Part shown: positions 40,930 through 49,545 of the stretch, one piece after another
Numbering within the stretch: the stretch's first letter is position 1
How the letters are laid out: each line of letters starts with the position of its first letter
Source of the DNA: Anaerolineae bacterium
GTDB taxonomy: Bacteria; Chloroflexota; Anaerolineae; DRVO01
Direction of reading: 5' to 3'
Assembly (NCBI GenBank): GCA_013178015.1
Contig: JABLXR010000010.1
Coordinates: 1-64,000, forward strand
Length of the DNA stretch: 64,000 nucleotides
Made by a program: the position numbers and the translations under genes
The notes under the pieces: generated by a model
Database searches by the model: none
Seen by the model: the letters and a program-made list of their open reading frames with translations, nothing else
Told to the model about the DNA's origin: nothing

Positions 40930-42336
40930 ATGCATTCGAGAGCTTTCAGCCGACGGAAGATGCTGTCGGGTCTCGTGATCGCGGGCAGCGCCGCCGCGCT
41001 GGCCGCCTGCGCTCCTGCGGCGAGCCCGCAGCCCGCCCAGGAAGCAGCCGCCACCGAGGTACCGGAGGCCACTGCGGCCCCCCCGAAGGCTGAAGGGGGT
41101 GCCGTCACTCTGCGGTTCCGGACCTGGGTCTCCGGCCAGACGTCTCCCCTAGACCAGGCGTGGTACGACTGGCTTAGCGAGCACTTCCCCCAGGATCACG
41201 ATGGGTCAACGATCGAATTCGAGTTCGTCCCTTTCGGAGCCGAGTACATCCAGAAGCTACTGGCCGACTCAGCTGCCGGAAGTCCGCCCGATCTACTGGA
41301 TTCCTCTATCATCTGGGCGCGTGACTTCTGGGATCGCGGCATACTCCTCGAGCTTAACGACTACCTCGACGCCGTGCCGGAACTGGCGCCAGACATGTTC
41401 TACGGCGAGTCGACCAACATCTACCGTTCAAAGGCTGGCTCCTACTACGGCATCCCATACTGGGGTCCTGACTCCCAGGTCATAGCCCTAAACAGCAAGC
41501 TGTTCGAGGAGGCTGGGCTGGATCCGCAAGGTGCGGATATCGAAACGTGGGAGGACTTCGTAGACGCGACCAAGGCACTGACCAAGACCAACGGCGACGA
41601 AGTGGAGCAGGCAGGGTTCCTGGTGGGGAGCATGCGCTACATCGAGAGCTTCTCCACCTGGATGTACAGCAATGGAGGGGCTCTGCACGATCCGGACATC
41701 ACTCAGCCCACCTTCAACAACGAACGCGGTGCTCAGGTCATGCAGCTTCAGCTCGACCTTCTGAACACGCATAAGGTTTCCTTCCCCATCTCGCCTGAGC
41801 GACAGGACACTCAGCTCTTTTTGCAGAGCCAAGCAGCCATGGTGGCCTGGGGCACGTGGTCTCCTACCTACATCGGCGGGAACGCGCCCGAAGGATTTGA
41901 GTACTGGCTCATAACCTTCCCCAGGGGGCCACAAGGTGACGGCCCAGGCGCTACCACATGGTCTAACATGATGGTAATACCAAAGAAGGCGAAATACCCT
42001 GACCTCTCCTTTGAGTTGGCTCGCTACGTGGCGACTCCGCCCAACGTAATCACGCGCTTTGAGCTCTCGAATCGCCTCGCGCCGCTGAAGGCGTTGTACG
42101 AAAGCGATGCCTGGAGAGCCAAGCTCGAGAGCGTGCCTCAGCTCGCCATCGTCACCGAGGCGGCCGAGGTTGGAGGCGTCTATCCCTTCTTCCCCTTCTT
42201 CACCGAGGCCAACGATGCCATCGGCACCGAACTGGAGCAGGTGATGCTCGGTGAGAAGAGCGTTGAGGAAGGCCTCGCCGAGGCTGAGGCCAGAGTCATA
42301 GAGGTTATCCAGCGTCGCCAGACCACAGGCGGATAG
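40930..42336 (+). CDS. ABC sugar-binding lipoprotein (family 1 extracellular solute-binding)
   Basis: A 468-aa substrate-binding protein. The N-terminus MHSRAFSRRKMLSGLVIAG has a twin-arginine-like pair and ends in the lipobox AALAAC (Cys near 27), then a flexible Ala/Pro/Glu linker. The mature part has the family-1 fold: LLADSAAGSPPDLLDSSIIW, YGIPYWGPDSQVIALNSKLF, and a C-terminal AEARVIEVIQRR. It captures a sugar or oligosaccharide outside and feeds the two permeases. The ATG follows GAAGGGAGG. It is the first gene of the importer operon 40930-44272. Ligand is not deducible. Confidence 0.92.
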   Translation: MHSRAFSRRKMLSGLVIAGSAAALAACAPAASPQPAQEAAATEVPEATAAPPKAEGGAVTLRFRTWVSGQTSPLDQAWYDWLSEHFPQDHDGSTIEFEFVPFGAEYIQKLLADSAAGSPPDLLDSSIIWARDFWDRGILLELNDYLDAVPELAPDMFYGESTNIYRSKAGSYYGIPYWGPDSQVIALNSKLFEEAGLDPQGADIETWEDFVDATKALTKTNGDEVEQAGFLVGSMRYIESFSTWMYSNGGALHDPDITQPTFNNERGAQVMQLQLDLLNTHKVSFPISPERQDTQLFLQSQAAMVAWGTWSPTYIGGNAPEGFEYWLITFPRGPQGDGPGATTWSNMMVIPKKAKYPDLSFELARYVATPPNVITRFELSNRLAPLKALYESDAWRAKLESVPQLAIVTEAAEVGGVYPFFPFFTEANDAIGTELEQVMLGEKSVEEGLAEAEARVIEVIQRRQTTGG

Positions 42337-42437
42337 GTAGCCTACTCAGCATCTGGGATGACATACCGAGCCGATCTGCGCCCAGACAGAAAATGCCAGG
42401 GCGCAGATCGTGCTTCCAGTATCTGACAGGCGTGGGA

Positions 42438-43370
42438 ATGATGGCTACAGAGACCTATAGTGCCGGCCGAACCGAAGTCCGCGTCCGCCCCCCCTTGTGG
42501 AAACAACCACGTAAGTGGATAGCTGGCTATATCTTCACTGCTCCTGCCATCACTTTCATCGTCATCTTCTCGATCATATCCATTATCGTCTCGCTCTATA
42601 TCAGCTTCTTCCAGTATGACGTGATCTCTGAGCATAGCCCCTATGTGGGCTTGGGCAACTACCGCGAGGCACTGTTCGAGGACGACCTGTTCTGGAGGGC
42701 ACTCAAGAACACCTTCCTCTACGTTCTGGGAGTGGTGCCGGCAATTACGGTTTTCGGGTTCTTGCTGGCCTTGATCGGATATAAGGCTCGTCACGGCCGC
42801 AGCTTCTTCCGGACCGTCTACTTCTTGCCGTCCATCACTCCCATGGTGGTGATAGCCCTCATCTGGATGTGGCTCTACAGCCCCAAGGGCATGCTCAATG
42901 AGATGCTGGCCAGCGTCGGCATCCGAGGCCCGAATTGGCTCTTCGATCGGCACCTGGCGCTGCCGTCAGTCATGGTGATGAGCGTCTGGCAGGCGGTCGG
43001 GTACTACACCGTCATCTACCTCGCCGGTCTGGCGGACATCCCCCCGGATTTCTACGACGCGGCTCGGGTGGATGGGGCCAGCTGGTGGCAAGAGGTTCGC
43101 TACGTCACCGTGCCCCTCCTTCGGAATGTCACCCTGTTCGTGACAGTCACCCTCGCAATCGGGGCATTCCAGGTCTTCACTCAGGTTTACATCATGACCC
43201 GCGGCGGCCCCGGAACGGCCACAGCGACTCTGCAGTTCATCATCTTCCGCAATGCTTTCCAGTACTTCCGTATGGGCTATGCCGCGGCCATCTCGTGGCT
43301 GCTGTTCATAGCGATCTTCGTGCTCGCCATGATTCAGTTGCGGCTCAACCGGTCCGAGCGGATCTTTTGA
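42438..43370 (+). CDS. ABC sugar transporter permease (MalF/UgpA-like)
   Basis: A 310-aa inner-membrane permease with six helices. It has the EAA loop in DAARVDGASWWQEVRYVTVPLL (about 215-236), which contacts the ATPase. It opens with the typical IAGYIFTAPAITFIVIFSII helix. I take the ATG at 42438 (weak site AGGCGTGGGA); the next ATG is directly after it. The gene lies 101 bases after the binding-protein gene and 11 bases before the next permease, in one operon. Confidence 0.93.
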   Translation: MMATETYSAGRTEVRVRPPLWKQPRKWIAGYIFTAPAITFIVIFSIISIIVSLYISFFQYDVISEHSPYVGLGNYREALFEDDLFWRALKNTFLYVLGVVPAITVFGFLLALIGYKARHGRSFFRTVYFLPSITPMVVIALIWMWLYSPKGMLNEMLASVGIRGPNWLFDRHLALPSVMVMSVWQAVGYYTVIYLAGLADIPPDFYDAARVDGASWWQEVRYVTVPLLRNVTLFVTVTLAIGAFQVFTQVYIMTRGGPGTATATLQFIIFRNAFQYFRMGYAAAISWLLFIAIFVLAMIQLRLNRSERIF

Positions 43371-43381
43371 GAGGGGTAGAC

Positions 43382-44272
43382 ATGGACCAAGCCTCAACCC
43401 TCAGTTCCACCTCGCGCCTATCCAGGACTGAGCCCACCCGTCGCGAGAAGGCCCGGGGAGCTGGAGGCCAGGTCCTTCTCTACCTGATCCTGATCACCCT
43501 TGCCGTCGTTATGATGTTCCCCTACTACTGGATGCTGGTGAACTCCCTCAAGGGACCGAGGGGATTCACCGCGAATCCCTACTCGCTGGTTCCGGACACC
43601 GTCAGCTTCGACTCCCTAACATACGTCTGGTCCACTGGCAGGATCGGGATATACTTGAAGAATAGCTTCATCTATGCGGCCGTCGTACTGGTAGCTCAGA
43701 CCACCATCAACTCCCTGGCGGCCTACGCTTTCTCGAGGATTACCTTCCCTGGACGAGACACTCTCTTCATCGTGGTGCTGGCCACCATGATGCTGCCCTA
43801 TTCGGTGCTCCTCATCCCCACCTATCTGATCATCTGGCGCTTCGGGCTGGCAAATACCGTACCCGGAGTGGTCCTACCGGGGTTCGCCAGCGCCTACGGC
43901 ATCTTCATGCTGCGCCAGTTCTTCCTGAATATCCCCATGGAGTTGGAGGATGCGGCTCGGATTGACGGCTGCAATCGGTTACGGATATACGCGCAGATCA
44001 TCCTGCCCATGGCTCAGCCTGCTCTCATAACCCTGGGCATGTTTATCTTCATGTCAGAGTGGTCCAGCTTCACCTGGCCGCTCGTGGTACTCAGCGACTG
44101 GAAGAAGTACCCCATCACCGTCGGACTCTCACTGTTCCGGGATGAGCAATCGCTCTACTGGGACCGAACCTTCGCCGCGTCGCTGATCGCCACGCTTCCC
44201 CTGGTCCTGCTGTTCTTCGCCGGACAGCGCTACATCGTCGGCGGCATCAGCCTCACGGGCCTGAAGGGCTGA
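43382..44272 (+). CDS. ABC sugar transporter permease (MalG/UgpE-like)
   Basis: The 296-aa second permease, with six helices and the EAA loop in DAARIDGCNRLRIYAQIILP near 198-217. The ATG at 43382 follows GAGAGGGG. The permease pair plus binding protein form a CUT1-type importer; no ATPase gene is adjacent, so the transporter likely shares a general MsmX/UgpC-type ATPase encoded elsewhere. The operon appears to end here. Confidence 0.93.
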   Translation: MDQASTLSSTSRLSRTEPTRREKARGAGGQVLLYLILITLAVVMMFPYYWMLVNSLKGPRGFTANPYSLVPDTVSFDSLTYVWSTGRIGIYLKNSFIYAAVVLVAQTTINSLAAYAFSRITFPGRDTLFIVVLATMMLPYSVLLIPTYLIIWRFGLANTVPGVVLPGFASAYGIFMLRQFFLNIPMELEDAARIDGCNRLRIYAQIILPMAQPALITLGMFIFMSEWSSFTWPLVVLSDWKKYPITVGLSLFRDEQSLYWDRTFAASLIATLPLVLLFFAGQRYIVGGISLTGLKG

Positions 44273-44514
44273 CCCCCAGCACGCGGGCCGCACCCCACGC
44301 TCTCGCCGCCCGCCGCCATCCCCCCATCGCGGCCGGCTGGGCCGACAGTCCTGCCGGCACCACGGTAGCACCCCCGTGCACAGGTCCGCGTCGCATCGCG
44401 CTCGGGGGTATGCTAGAGTAGTCATACAGGCCACCCGGTATCCAGGGCCGCGCCGGTGATCGGCCCTGGAGTCCTTCCCGGGCCGTGGCTCGAGCGATTC
44501 ACAGGGGGCGATCT

Positions 44515-45303
44515 GTGAACCTCACTCTCCTGGGCACTTGCAGCGGCACCGAGCCCATGCCCGGGCGCCACCACGTCTCCTTCGCCATCGAGACCGGCGG
44601 CTGGGTCTACTGGTTCGATGCCGGCGAGGGCTGCTCCCACACCGCCCACACCAACGGCGTAGACTTGCTCCGGGTGCGGGCTATCTTCATCTCCCACCCT
44701 CACATTGACCACACCGGCGGCCTGGCGAACCTCACCTGGACCATGCACAAGCTCGATGGGCGCAACAGCGACCCGGCCCGGGCCTTGGGCGACCGGAAAG
44801 TGCCCCTCTTCCTGACCTCTGAGGCCATCTGGGAAAGCGTGCGCTACCTGCTGGGAGCATCGCTCGGCCGGCCGGAGAACCGCCTGGTAGCCGAACCACG
44901 CTACTACTCCGACGGCCTCATCTACGACGACGGCGCCCTGAGGGTCCACGCCCGGCACAACACCCACCTGGGCCACCCGGCCCCGGGCGAGCCCTGGCGT
45001 GCCTTCTCCTTCCGCATCGAGGCCGAGGGCAAGGCAGTGGTCTACTCCGGCGACGTAGGACACATCTCGGAACTAGATCCCTTGATCGAAGGGGCCGACC
45101 TCATCCTCATGGAGACTGGCCACCACCAGGTGCGCTCTGTCTGCGAGTATCTGGCCGGCTCGGATAGGCGCTGGGGGCGATTGGGGTTCATCCATCACGG
45201 CCGGGCTATCCTGAGCGACCCCGAGGGGCAGTTGGCTATCGCGCGGAAGATCCTGGGCGAGCGGGTCTTCATCGGTGACGACGGCGTGAAACTGAGGGTA
45301 TGA
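44515..45303 (+). CDS. Metallo-beta-lactamase-fold hydrolase (RNase Z-like group)
   Basis: A 262-aa MBL-fold protein. It starts at the GTG at 44515, after AGGGGG; the longer frame to 44485 has no family features. The zinc motif HxHxDH is SHPHIDH at residues 60-66, preceded by GTCSGTEPMPGRHHVSF near the start. Further ligands are supplied by GDVGHISELDPL near 180 and the C-terminal FIHHGRAIL (His). The layout is close to RNase Z/arylsulfatase-like MBL proteins, but the long tRNA-binding arm is missing, so it is better called a hydrolase of unknown substrate. It lies 242 bases after the importer operon. Confidence 0.87.
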   Translation: MNLTLLGTCSGTEPMPGRHHVSFAIETGGWVYWFDAGEGCSHTAHTNGVDLLRVRAIFISHPHIDHTGGLANLTWTMHKLDGRNSDPARALGDRKVPLFLTSEAIWESVRYLLGASLGRPENRLVAEPRYYSDGLIYDDGALRVHARHNTHLGHPAPGEPWRAFSFRIEAEGKAVVYSGDVGHISELDPLIEGADLILMETGHHQVRSVCEYLAGSDRRWGRLGFIHHGRAILSDPEGQLAIARKILGERVFIGDDGVKLRV

Positions 45304-45714
45304 CTGCGGCCGGCCCTGCCGGCTAGGGCTCAGCAGGAAAGGCTCGGCCGTCTGCTTGGCCCGTCGCCCAAGCCACCGGCCTGAACAGACACCCAGGCCC
45401 ACATGCTCACCCTGGGCCGAGCGGACCCCGCGGCTCGCCGACCTTCTGCGGTCCCTCGTGGATGCCTGCAACCGGGCCCGCTACGTGCATCACATGCCCA
45501 AGCCCGAGCTGGTAACGAGTGCGGTGGCGTCGGCAGAGCGAGCGGAGAATCGACTCGGCTCGGGCGAGGGCGACGAGCCGCTTCCTGGGCGGCTCCCTAA
45601 CCGTGTATCAAGGTACCTAGTCGAGGTGTTGGCTGCCCCAAGCGAGGAGGTAGGTTGTGCAAGAGCCGGCAGGCGACGGCCGTCTCCCCTCCAGTGTGTC
45701 GCGAGTGACGGGCA
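45304..45714. other. Intergenic gap between convergent MBL genes
   Basis: No recognisable gene. One frame (about 45440-45560) has codon-like third-position GC and spells LADLLRSLVDACNRARYV, but matches nothing I know and has no start with a ribosome site. Confidence 0.4.
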
Positions 45715-46593
45715 CTACCGGCGAGGGAGGGAACGTGTCAGGTCGCCGGGGGAGGGCTCGAAGCGCCAGCGCTTTCCGTCGGGACGCAGGTATCCCACTG
45801 AGCGCGAGGTATCAGGTTCGTGCTCAAATAGAAGTAGCGTCTCTTCCTCCACCGCTCGGCCCAGAAGCTCTCGCTTGCTCTCCAGGCTCTGCATCGGGGC
45901 GATGTCCAGAGCCGAGATCCAGGCCAGTCGCTCGGCCTGGATGGGCACAATAGCCAGATCGCTCAGGTAGAGGGCAGACTTACCCTCGCTCACTATGCGG
46001 ACCAGCTGTTGGCCGGCAGTGTGACCGGGCGCCGGCACCAGCCAGACGTGCTGGTTCACCCGATATGTTCCCGCCACCACTTCCAGCGCGCCCGACTCAT
46101 CCAGGACCTGCAGTTGCCTCGGGTCGTAGTCGGCGCGAGTACGCTCGTTGGGGAAAGCGGCGGCGGCCGCCTCTTCCCGCTGCACAAAGTATCGGGCGGC
46201 GGGGAAGGCAGGGGCGAGCGCCCCGTCCGTGGAGGTTAGGCTACCTCCGGTGTGGTCGGGGTGCAGATGAGTGAGCACCACCGCCACAATCTCCTCGCCG
46301 CGCACTCCAAGCTCCCGCAGGGCGGCCTCCAGCGGTCGGTAGCCAGGCGGATCGAAGGGGAGGCCGGGATCGCCAGGCGGCAGGCCGGTATTGACCAGGA
46401 CGTAGCCCTCGCCGCTTTCGATCAGAAGCGGCCGAAGGCCGACGGGCACGAGATGATCGGCGTCGGGCGGGTAGTAGCGCTCCCAGGTGGCGCGGGGCAC
46501 AGCTCCGAAGATGAGCCCCCCGTCGTAGCGGAAGACCCCGCAGTCCAGCAGCCAGGCGCGGACGGTTCCTATCCGCAGGGCGATGTCAGGCAC
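45715..46593 (-). CDS. Metallo-beta-lactamase-fold hydrolase, last gene of the KaiC-like cassette
   Basis: A 292-aa MBL-fold protein with HLHPDH at 109-114 (the zinc motif HxHxDH), PAPGHTAGQQ near 195 and YLSDLAI near 215. It resembles lactonase-type (AttM/AiiA-like) members. The start is the GTG at 46593. It overlaps the kinase stop by eight bases (GTGCCTGA), so its translation probably depends on that of the kinase. Its presence at the end of a sensor-kinase operon is odd: it could inactivate the signal that the system senses, but no substrate can be named. Confidence 0.87.
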   Translation of the reverse strand: MPDIALRIGTVRAWLLDCGVFRYDGGLIFGAVPRATWERYYPPDADHLVPVGLRPLLIESGEGYVLVNTGLPPGDPGLPFDPPGYRPLEAALRELGVRGEEIVAVVLTHLHPDHTGGSLTSTDGALAPAFPAARYFVQREEAAAAAFPNERTRADYDPRQLQVLDESGALEVVAGTYRVNQHVWLVPAPGHTAGQQLVRIVSEGKSALYLSDLAIVPIQAERLAWISALDIAPMQSLESKRELLGRAVEEETLLLFEHEPDTSRSVGYLRPDGKRWRFEPSPGDLTRSLPRR

Positions 46594-47386
46594 CAGCTCG
46601 CCCGTTGCTCTGAGGTCCCGCCTTGGGGAGAGAGACGTGGAAGGTGCTCCCCTTGCCCGGCGTGCTTTCCACCCAGATGCGCCCTTGGTGTGCTTCCACG
46701 ATGGCTCGGGCGATGGCCAGGCCCAGGCCGCTGCCGGGAGCCTTTCCGGCGGCCTGGCTGGTCCGGTAGAACCGCTGGAAGACGCGCTCCACGTCTTCCG
46801 CGCTCATGCCTATCCCTTCGTCGGCCACGGTCAGTTCCAGCGATTCACCGCGATCGTGCAGAGAGATGAGCACTCGGTCGCCCGCCTCGCTGAACTTGAT
46901 GGCATTGCTGGTGAGGTTGTCCACCACCTGTATGAGCCGCCGTGAGTCGGCCCACTCCAGGAGGCAGGTGTCAGGCACCTGCACGCGCAACTCGACTCCG
47001 GCCTTCTTGGCGTCCACGGCTGCGCTCTGGACGCTGTGATACACCACCTCGCTCAGGTCCACATGGGAGGACAACTCCAGATGGCCGGCACGAGCCCTCT
47101 CCAGAGAGAGCATCTGGTCCAGCAAGTGGATGATGGCATCGGTCCGGCGTTCCATCACCCGCAGGGCGTGCTCCTGCCTTTCCTGCAGCGGGCCCAGGGT
47201 CCCGGCCAGGAAGAGGTCCACGTATCCCTTGACGAAGGTGAGCCCGCCCCGCAACTCGTGGGACATCTCCTCGATGAACTCGATACGCTCGTCCAGCGCC
47301 TGGCGGAGACGAGCACACGTCTCCTCAGTGGCATCTGGCTCGCGGGATATCGGTAGCCCGGAGCGGGCATGTGGGTCAGCGTTCAT
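46586..47386 (-). CDS. Soluble sensor histidine kinase
   Basis: A 266-aa kinase without any membrane helix. The phospho-His is H43 in FIEEMSHELRGGL, in a HisKA dimerisation helix. The ATPase domain shows NLTSNAIKFS (N box), VADEGIGMSAEDV (G1) and APGSGLGLAIARAIV (G2). No input domain is present; residues 1-25 are a short tail. The ATG at 47386 lies inside the end of the preceding small membrane-protein gene (overlap 11 bases), which indicates coupled translation. Together with the two three-helix proteins upstream, it could make a split membrane sensor kinase. No response regulator is in the cassette, so the output partner is unknown. Confidence 0.9.
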   Translation of the reverse strand: MNADPHARSGLPISREPDATEETCARLRQALDERIEFIEEMSHELRGGLTFVKGYVDLFLAGTLGPLQERQEHALRVMERRTDAIIHLLDQMLSLERARAGHLELSSHVDLSEVVYHSVQSAAVDAKKAGVELRVQVPDTCLLEWADSRRLIQVVDNLTSNAIKFSEAGDRVLISLHDRGESLELTVADEGIGMSAEDVERVFQRFYRTSQAAGKAPGSGLGLAIARAIVEAHQGRIWVESTPGKGSTFHVSLPKAGPQSNGRAGA

Positions 47387-47678
47387 GGATAAGCCACCCC
47401 CAATAGGTCCATGCAATCACGATCACCATCAGTGCCCCGGCCGCCAGCGGCACATCGTGCAGCGCGGTGCGCAAAGCCGCATTCGGCTGTCTGAAGTCCA
47501 GCGCCAGACGAGAGAGACCGGCCAGAGCTATCAGGGCTGCTCCGACATAGCCGAGTCGATAGGTGCGTCTCATACCGACGACGGCACCCAGCCGTGCGCT
47601 CACGCTGGCCACCATATAGGAGACATAGGCCGCCGCCAAGAGGGCGATAGCTGCCAGAGGGCTCGGGTCGGACTTCAC
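47376..47678 (-). CDS. Small three-helix membrane protein B
   Basis: A 100-aa protein starting at the GTG at 47678, which overlaps the stop of membrane protein A as GTGA. Three hydrophobic segments are visible (about 7-24, 33-50 and 74-93: LAAIALLAAAYVSYMVASV, YVGAALIALAGLSRLAL, AGALMVIVIAWTYWGWLI). It has no known family motif. The end of the gene contains the start of the histidine kinase gene. It may be the second half of a sensor unit. Confidence 0.7.
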   Translation of the reverse strand: MKSDPSPLAAIALLAAAYVSYMVASVSARLGAVVGMRRTYRLGYVGAALIALAGLSRLALDFRQPNAALRTALHDVPLAAGALMVIVIAWTYWGWLIHER

Positions 47679-47965
47679 GCAGGCCCGCTGAGCATCAGGC
47701 CAAACAGGTGGCCACCCGCGAGGGCCAGTAGCATGCCGGTGCCGGCAAGAACGAGCGCCGGAGGCCACTCGGCAGAGCTACCGCAGGTGAGAGCATCCCA
47801 CACTCCGCCCGTCAGGAAGCCAAGAGCACAGATGACGAAGGCCATGTAGAAAGTCCGATGACCTGCTCGAGACTGGTAGAAGCGGGCTATGAGGCCCACC
47901 ACCAAGCACAGAAGGCCCAGGCATATCCAGCCTAGCAGGTTCAGTGCCACGCACCACAACGGCAT
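47675..47965 (-). CDS. Small three-helix membrane protein A
   Basis: A 96-aa protein with three hydrophobic helices (about 3-27, 39-56 and 68-90, including LNLLGWICLGLLCLVVGLIA) and a Cys in DALTCGS on the loop. It begins 26 bases after the KaiC-like gene and shares four bases (GTGA) with the next gene. No family is recognised. With protein B it adds up to six helices, close to the sensor half of a 7TM-type kinase. Confidence 0.7.
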   Translation of the reverse strand: MPLWCVALNLLGWICLGLLCLVVGLIARFYQSRAGHRTFYMAFVICALGFLTGGVWDALTCGSSAEWPPALVLAGTGMLLALAGGHLFGLMLSGPA

Positions 47966-47991
47966 TCGCCCACCCGTCTTCCCGGGAACCT

Positions 47992-48810
47992 TCAGCGGCT
48001 CAGGAAGGCTCGCATGAAGGAATCGGCCATGCGGTGGGGGCTGCCGCTGAGAATCCCCTCGCGTCCCCTGAATCGGGACTGAATGCGGATGCCCTCAGAG
48101 GTGATCTCATACTGGCGGATGTCCTTGGCGTGGTCGCTCCCGCGCATCTTGACCACGGTGAGAGCACGATGGATGGCGCTGTCTATCTCCACGTAGCGCA
48201 AGAGCACGTAAGAGTCCACCACGAAGGCCAGATCGTCCACAGCTCGGTCGCCACCGCCCAGCAGGGACGGCCCCTCGCTGATCAGCACAGCGGTGATCCC
48301 CTCGCGCCTGAGGGCGTTGATGAACCCGTACTGCAGACCCCGCAGCTGGCTGCGCCCCTGAGCCAGTCCTTCCAAGCGAGAGATGCTGTCCACCATGATG
48401 CGCCGAGCATCAATCTCCCGGACGAGCCTCTCGACCCGTCCGCCGACGGTCTGCAAGTCAGCCAGGCCCACCTCGGGGCTGGTCATCAGCACCCGCAGCA
48501 TATGCCGGCGTTCCAGGTCCGCCAGGTCCCATCCCAGAGAGTGGGCGTCCCGGTAGAAGGCCTGGGGGAACTGCTCAAAGGTGAGCACGATCCCGGGCTC
48601 GTCATAGAACATGGCGCCAGCGTAGATGAACTGCAGCCCCAGAGTGCTCTTGCCCGTTCCGGGGGCTCCTTCTATCAGGTTACACGACTGCGGCAGAAAG
48701 CCACCCCCCAGCATCTCATCCAGCCCTGGAACGCCGGTCCGGACACGGCCGGCGCCATTGGGCTGGACGTCAGCCAACGGGATTCTGCTCGGGCCCCGCA
48801 GGCTGATCAT
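47992..48810 (-). CDS. KaiC/RadA-like single-domain ATPase
   Basis: A 272-aa RecA-fold ATPase of the KaiC family. Residues 25-45 read TGVPGLDEMLGGGFLPQSCN, the typical entry; Walker A GAPGTGKST is at 48-56; IVLTFEQFPQAF near 75 corresponds to the family's acidic position; and the Walker B segment is RRIMVDSISRLEGLAQG near 140. Only one KaiC domain is present, unlike the double-domain cyanobacterial clock protein. The 99-aa gene upstream overlaps its start by 41 bases. In archaea and other bacteria such single-domain relatives act as signalling hubs with winged-helix proteins and kinases, as seems to be the case here. There is no DUF835 or other fused domain. Confidence 0.9.
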   Translation of the reverse strand: MISLRGPSRIPLADVQPNGAGRVRTGVPGLDEMLGGGFLPQSCNLIEGAPGTGKSTLGLQFIYAGAMFYDEPGIVLTFEQFPQAFYRDAHSLGWDLADLERRHMLRVLMTSPEVGLADLQTVGGRVERLVREIDARRIMVDSISRLEGLAQGRSQLRGLQYGFINALRREGITAVLISEGPSLLGGGDRAVDDLAFVVDSYVLLRYVEIDSAIHRALTVVKMRGSDHAKDIRQYEITSEGIRIQSRFRGREGILSGSPHRMADSFMRAFLSR

Positions 48811-49069
48811 CCCGCTGCTCGTCCTCTGAATGGCACGCCCGGCCCCGGCTCGATGGGTCTGGTTCCTGACGGGAGAGCACCAGGTTGCGCCAGGGCTGGT
48901 GCAGACGATGGTACAACGGCGGCACGGAGACGCTCATGAGCTCCCGCTCCAGTTCGGGCAGTATCTGCTCGACCAGAGTGTGCGCGTCGGCAGAAGATAG
49001 GCGTCTGCATTCCCTAACCAGCCGTCCAAACGCGATTGATCCGGCATCCCTAGGCATAGTCTGTCGCAA
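48770..49069 (-). CDS. Small 99-aa protein between the winged-helix and KaiC-like genes
   Basis: A small protein with a TTG start at 49069 after AGAGGAGCG. Residues 1-65 look helical (FGRLVRECRRLSSADAHTLV, then PELERELMSVSVPPLYHRLH), and the tail is polar and disordered (SSRGRACHSEDEQRDDQPAG). It overlaps the KaiC-like gene by 41 bases. No family is recognised. Its place suggests an adaptor between the DNA-binding protein and the ATPase, which is a guess. Confidence 0.6.
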   Translation of the reverse strand: MRQTMPRDAGSIAFGRLVRECRRLSSADAHTLVEQILPELERELMSVSVPPLYHRLHQPWRNLVLSRQEPDPSSRGRACHSEDEQRDDQPAGPEQNPVG

Positions 49070-49126
49070 TGTCGCTCCTCTAGTGGCGGCGGGGGCCGCC
49101 CGTTCGAACCGGGCCGAAGGCGAGGC

Positions 49127-49504
49127 TCAGCGCATACACCTGGCCACGTGGTAGACGACCCGCAGCCGAAATCGGCGGTCTTCACAGCTCTCCAGGAACC
49201 GGGTGACGAGGTCCCTCGTCGCCGGGTCTTCGGTGAGCGTGTAGACCGGCATGTCTCCGACGCTGCCCACCTGCAGAAGGCCATCGTCGGCCATCTCCTG
49301 TAGCTGCGGTGCCACCACTTCGGGCCTTCGACCGACATATAGCGCCAGACCCGCCTGTGTATCGGCAGCATGGGGGTTCTGCTTTAGGAAGCGCAGGATG
49401 TCCCACTTGACGAAGGAATTGAGCTTGTCGTGCACGAACGAGAGCATCTCGGCGGGCAGCTCTTCCGAGACGGCGTCCATGAACCCTTCCTTCGCGCTCG
49501 TCAC
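49127..49504 (-). CDS. Winged-helix-type DNA-binding protein, first gene of the KaiC-like cassette
   Basis: A protein of about 125 aa. Residues 30-100 have a winged-helix pattern: SFVKWDILRFLKQNPHAADT (helix 1), GLALYVGRRPEVVAPQLQEM (recognition helix region) and DDGLLQVGSVGDMPVYTLTE (wing). The GTG at 49504 is eight bases after GGGAGG; a later ATG at 49480 is also possible. It probably controls the operon itself, since it is the first gene and follows an extended -10 promoter. Similar winged-helix partners accompany KaiC-like ATPases in other microbes. Confidence 0.75.
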   Translation of the reverse strand: MTSAKEGFMDAVSEELPAEMLSFVHDKLNSFVKWDILRFLKQNPHAADTQAGLALYVGRRPEVVAPQLQEMADDGLLQVGSVGDMPVYTLTEDPATRDLVTRFLESCEDRRFRLRVVYHVARCMR

Positions 49505-49545
49505 AGTCCACTCCCTCCCTGTCAAGTGAGCACGAAACTCCGCCT

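Noticed and set aside
45403-45600. Possible small gene between the two MBL genes
   Set aside because: Codon-like composition in part, but no ribosome site, no start and no known relatives.
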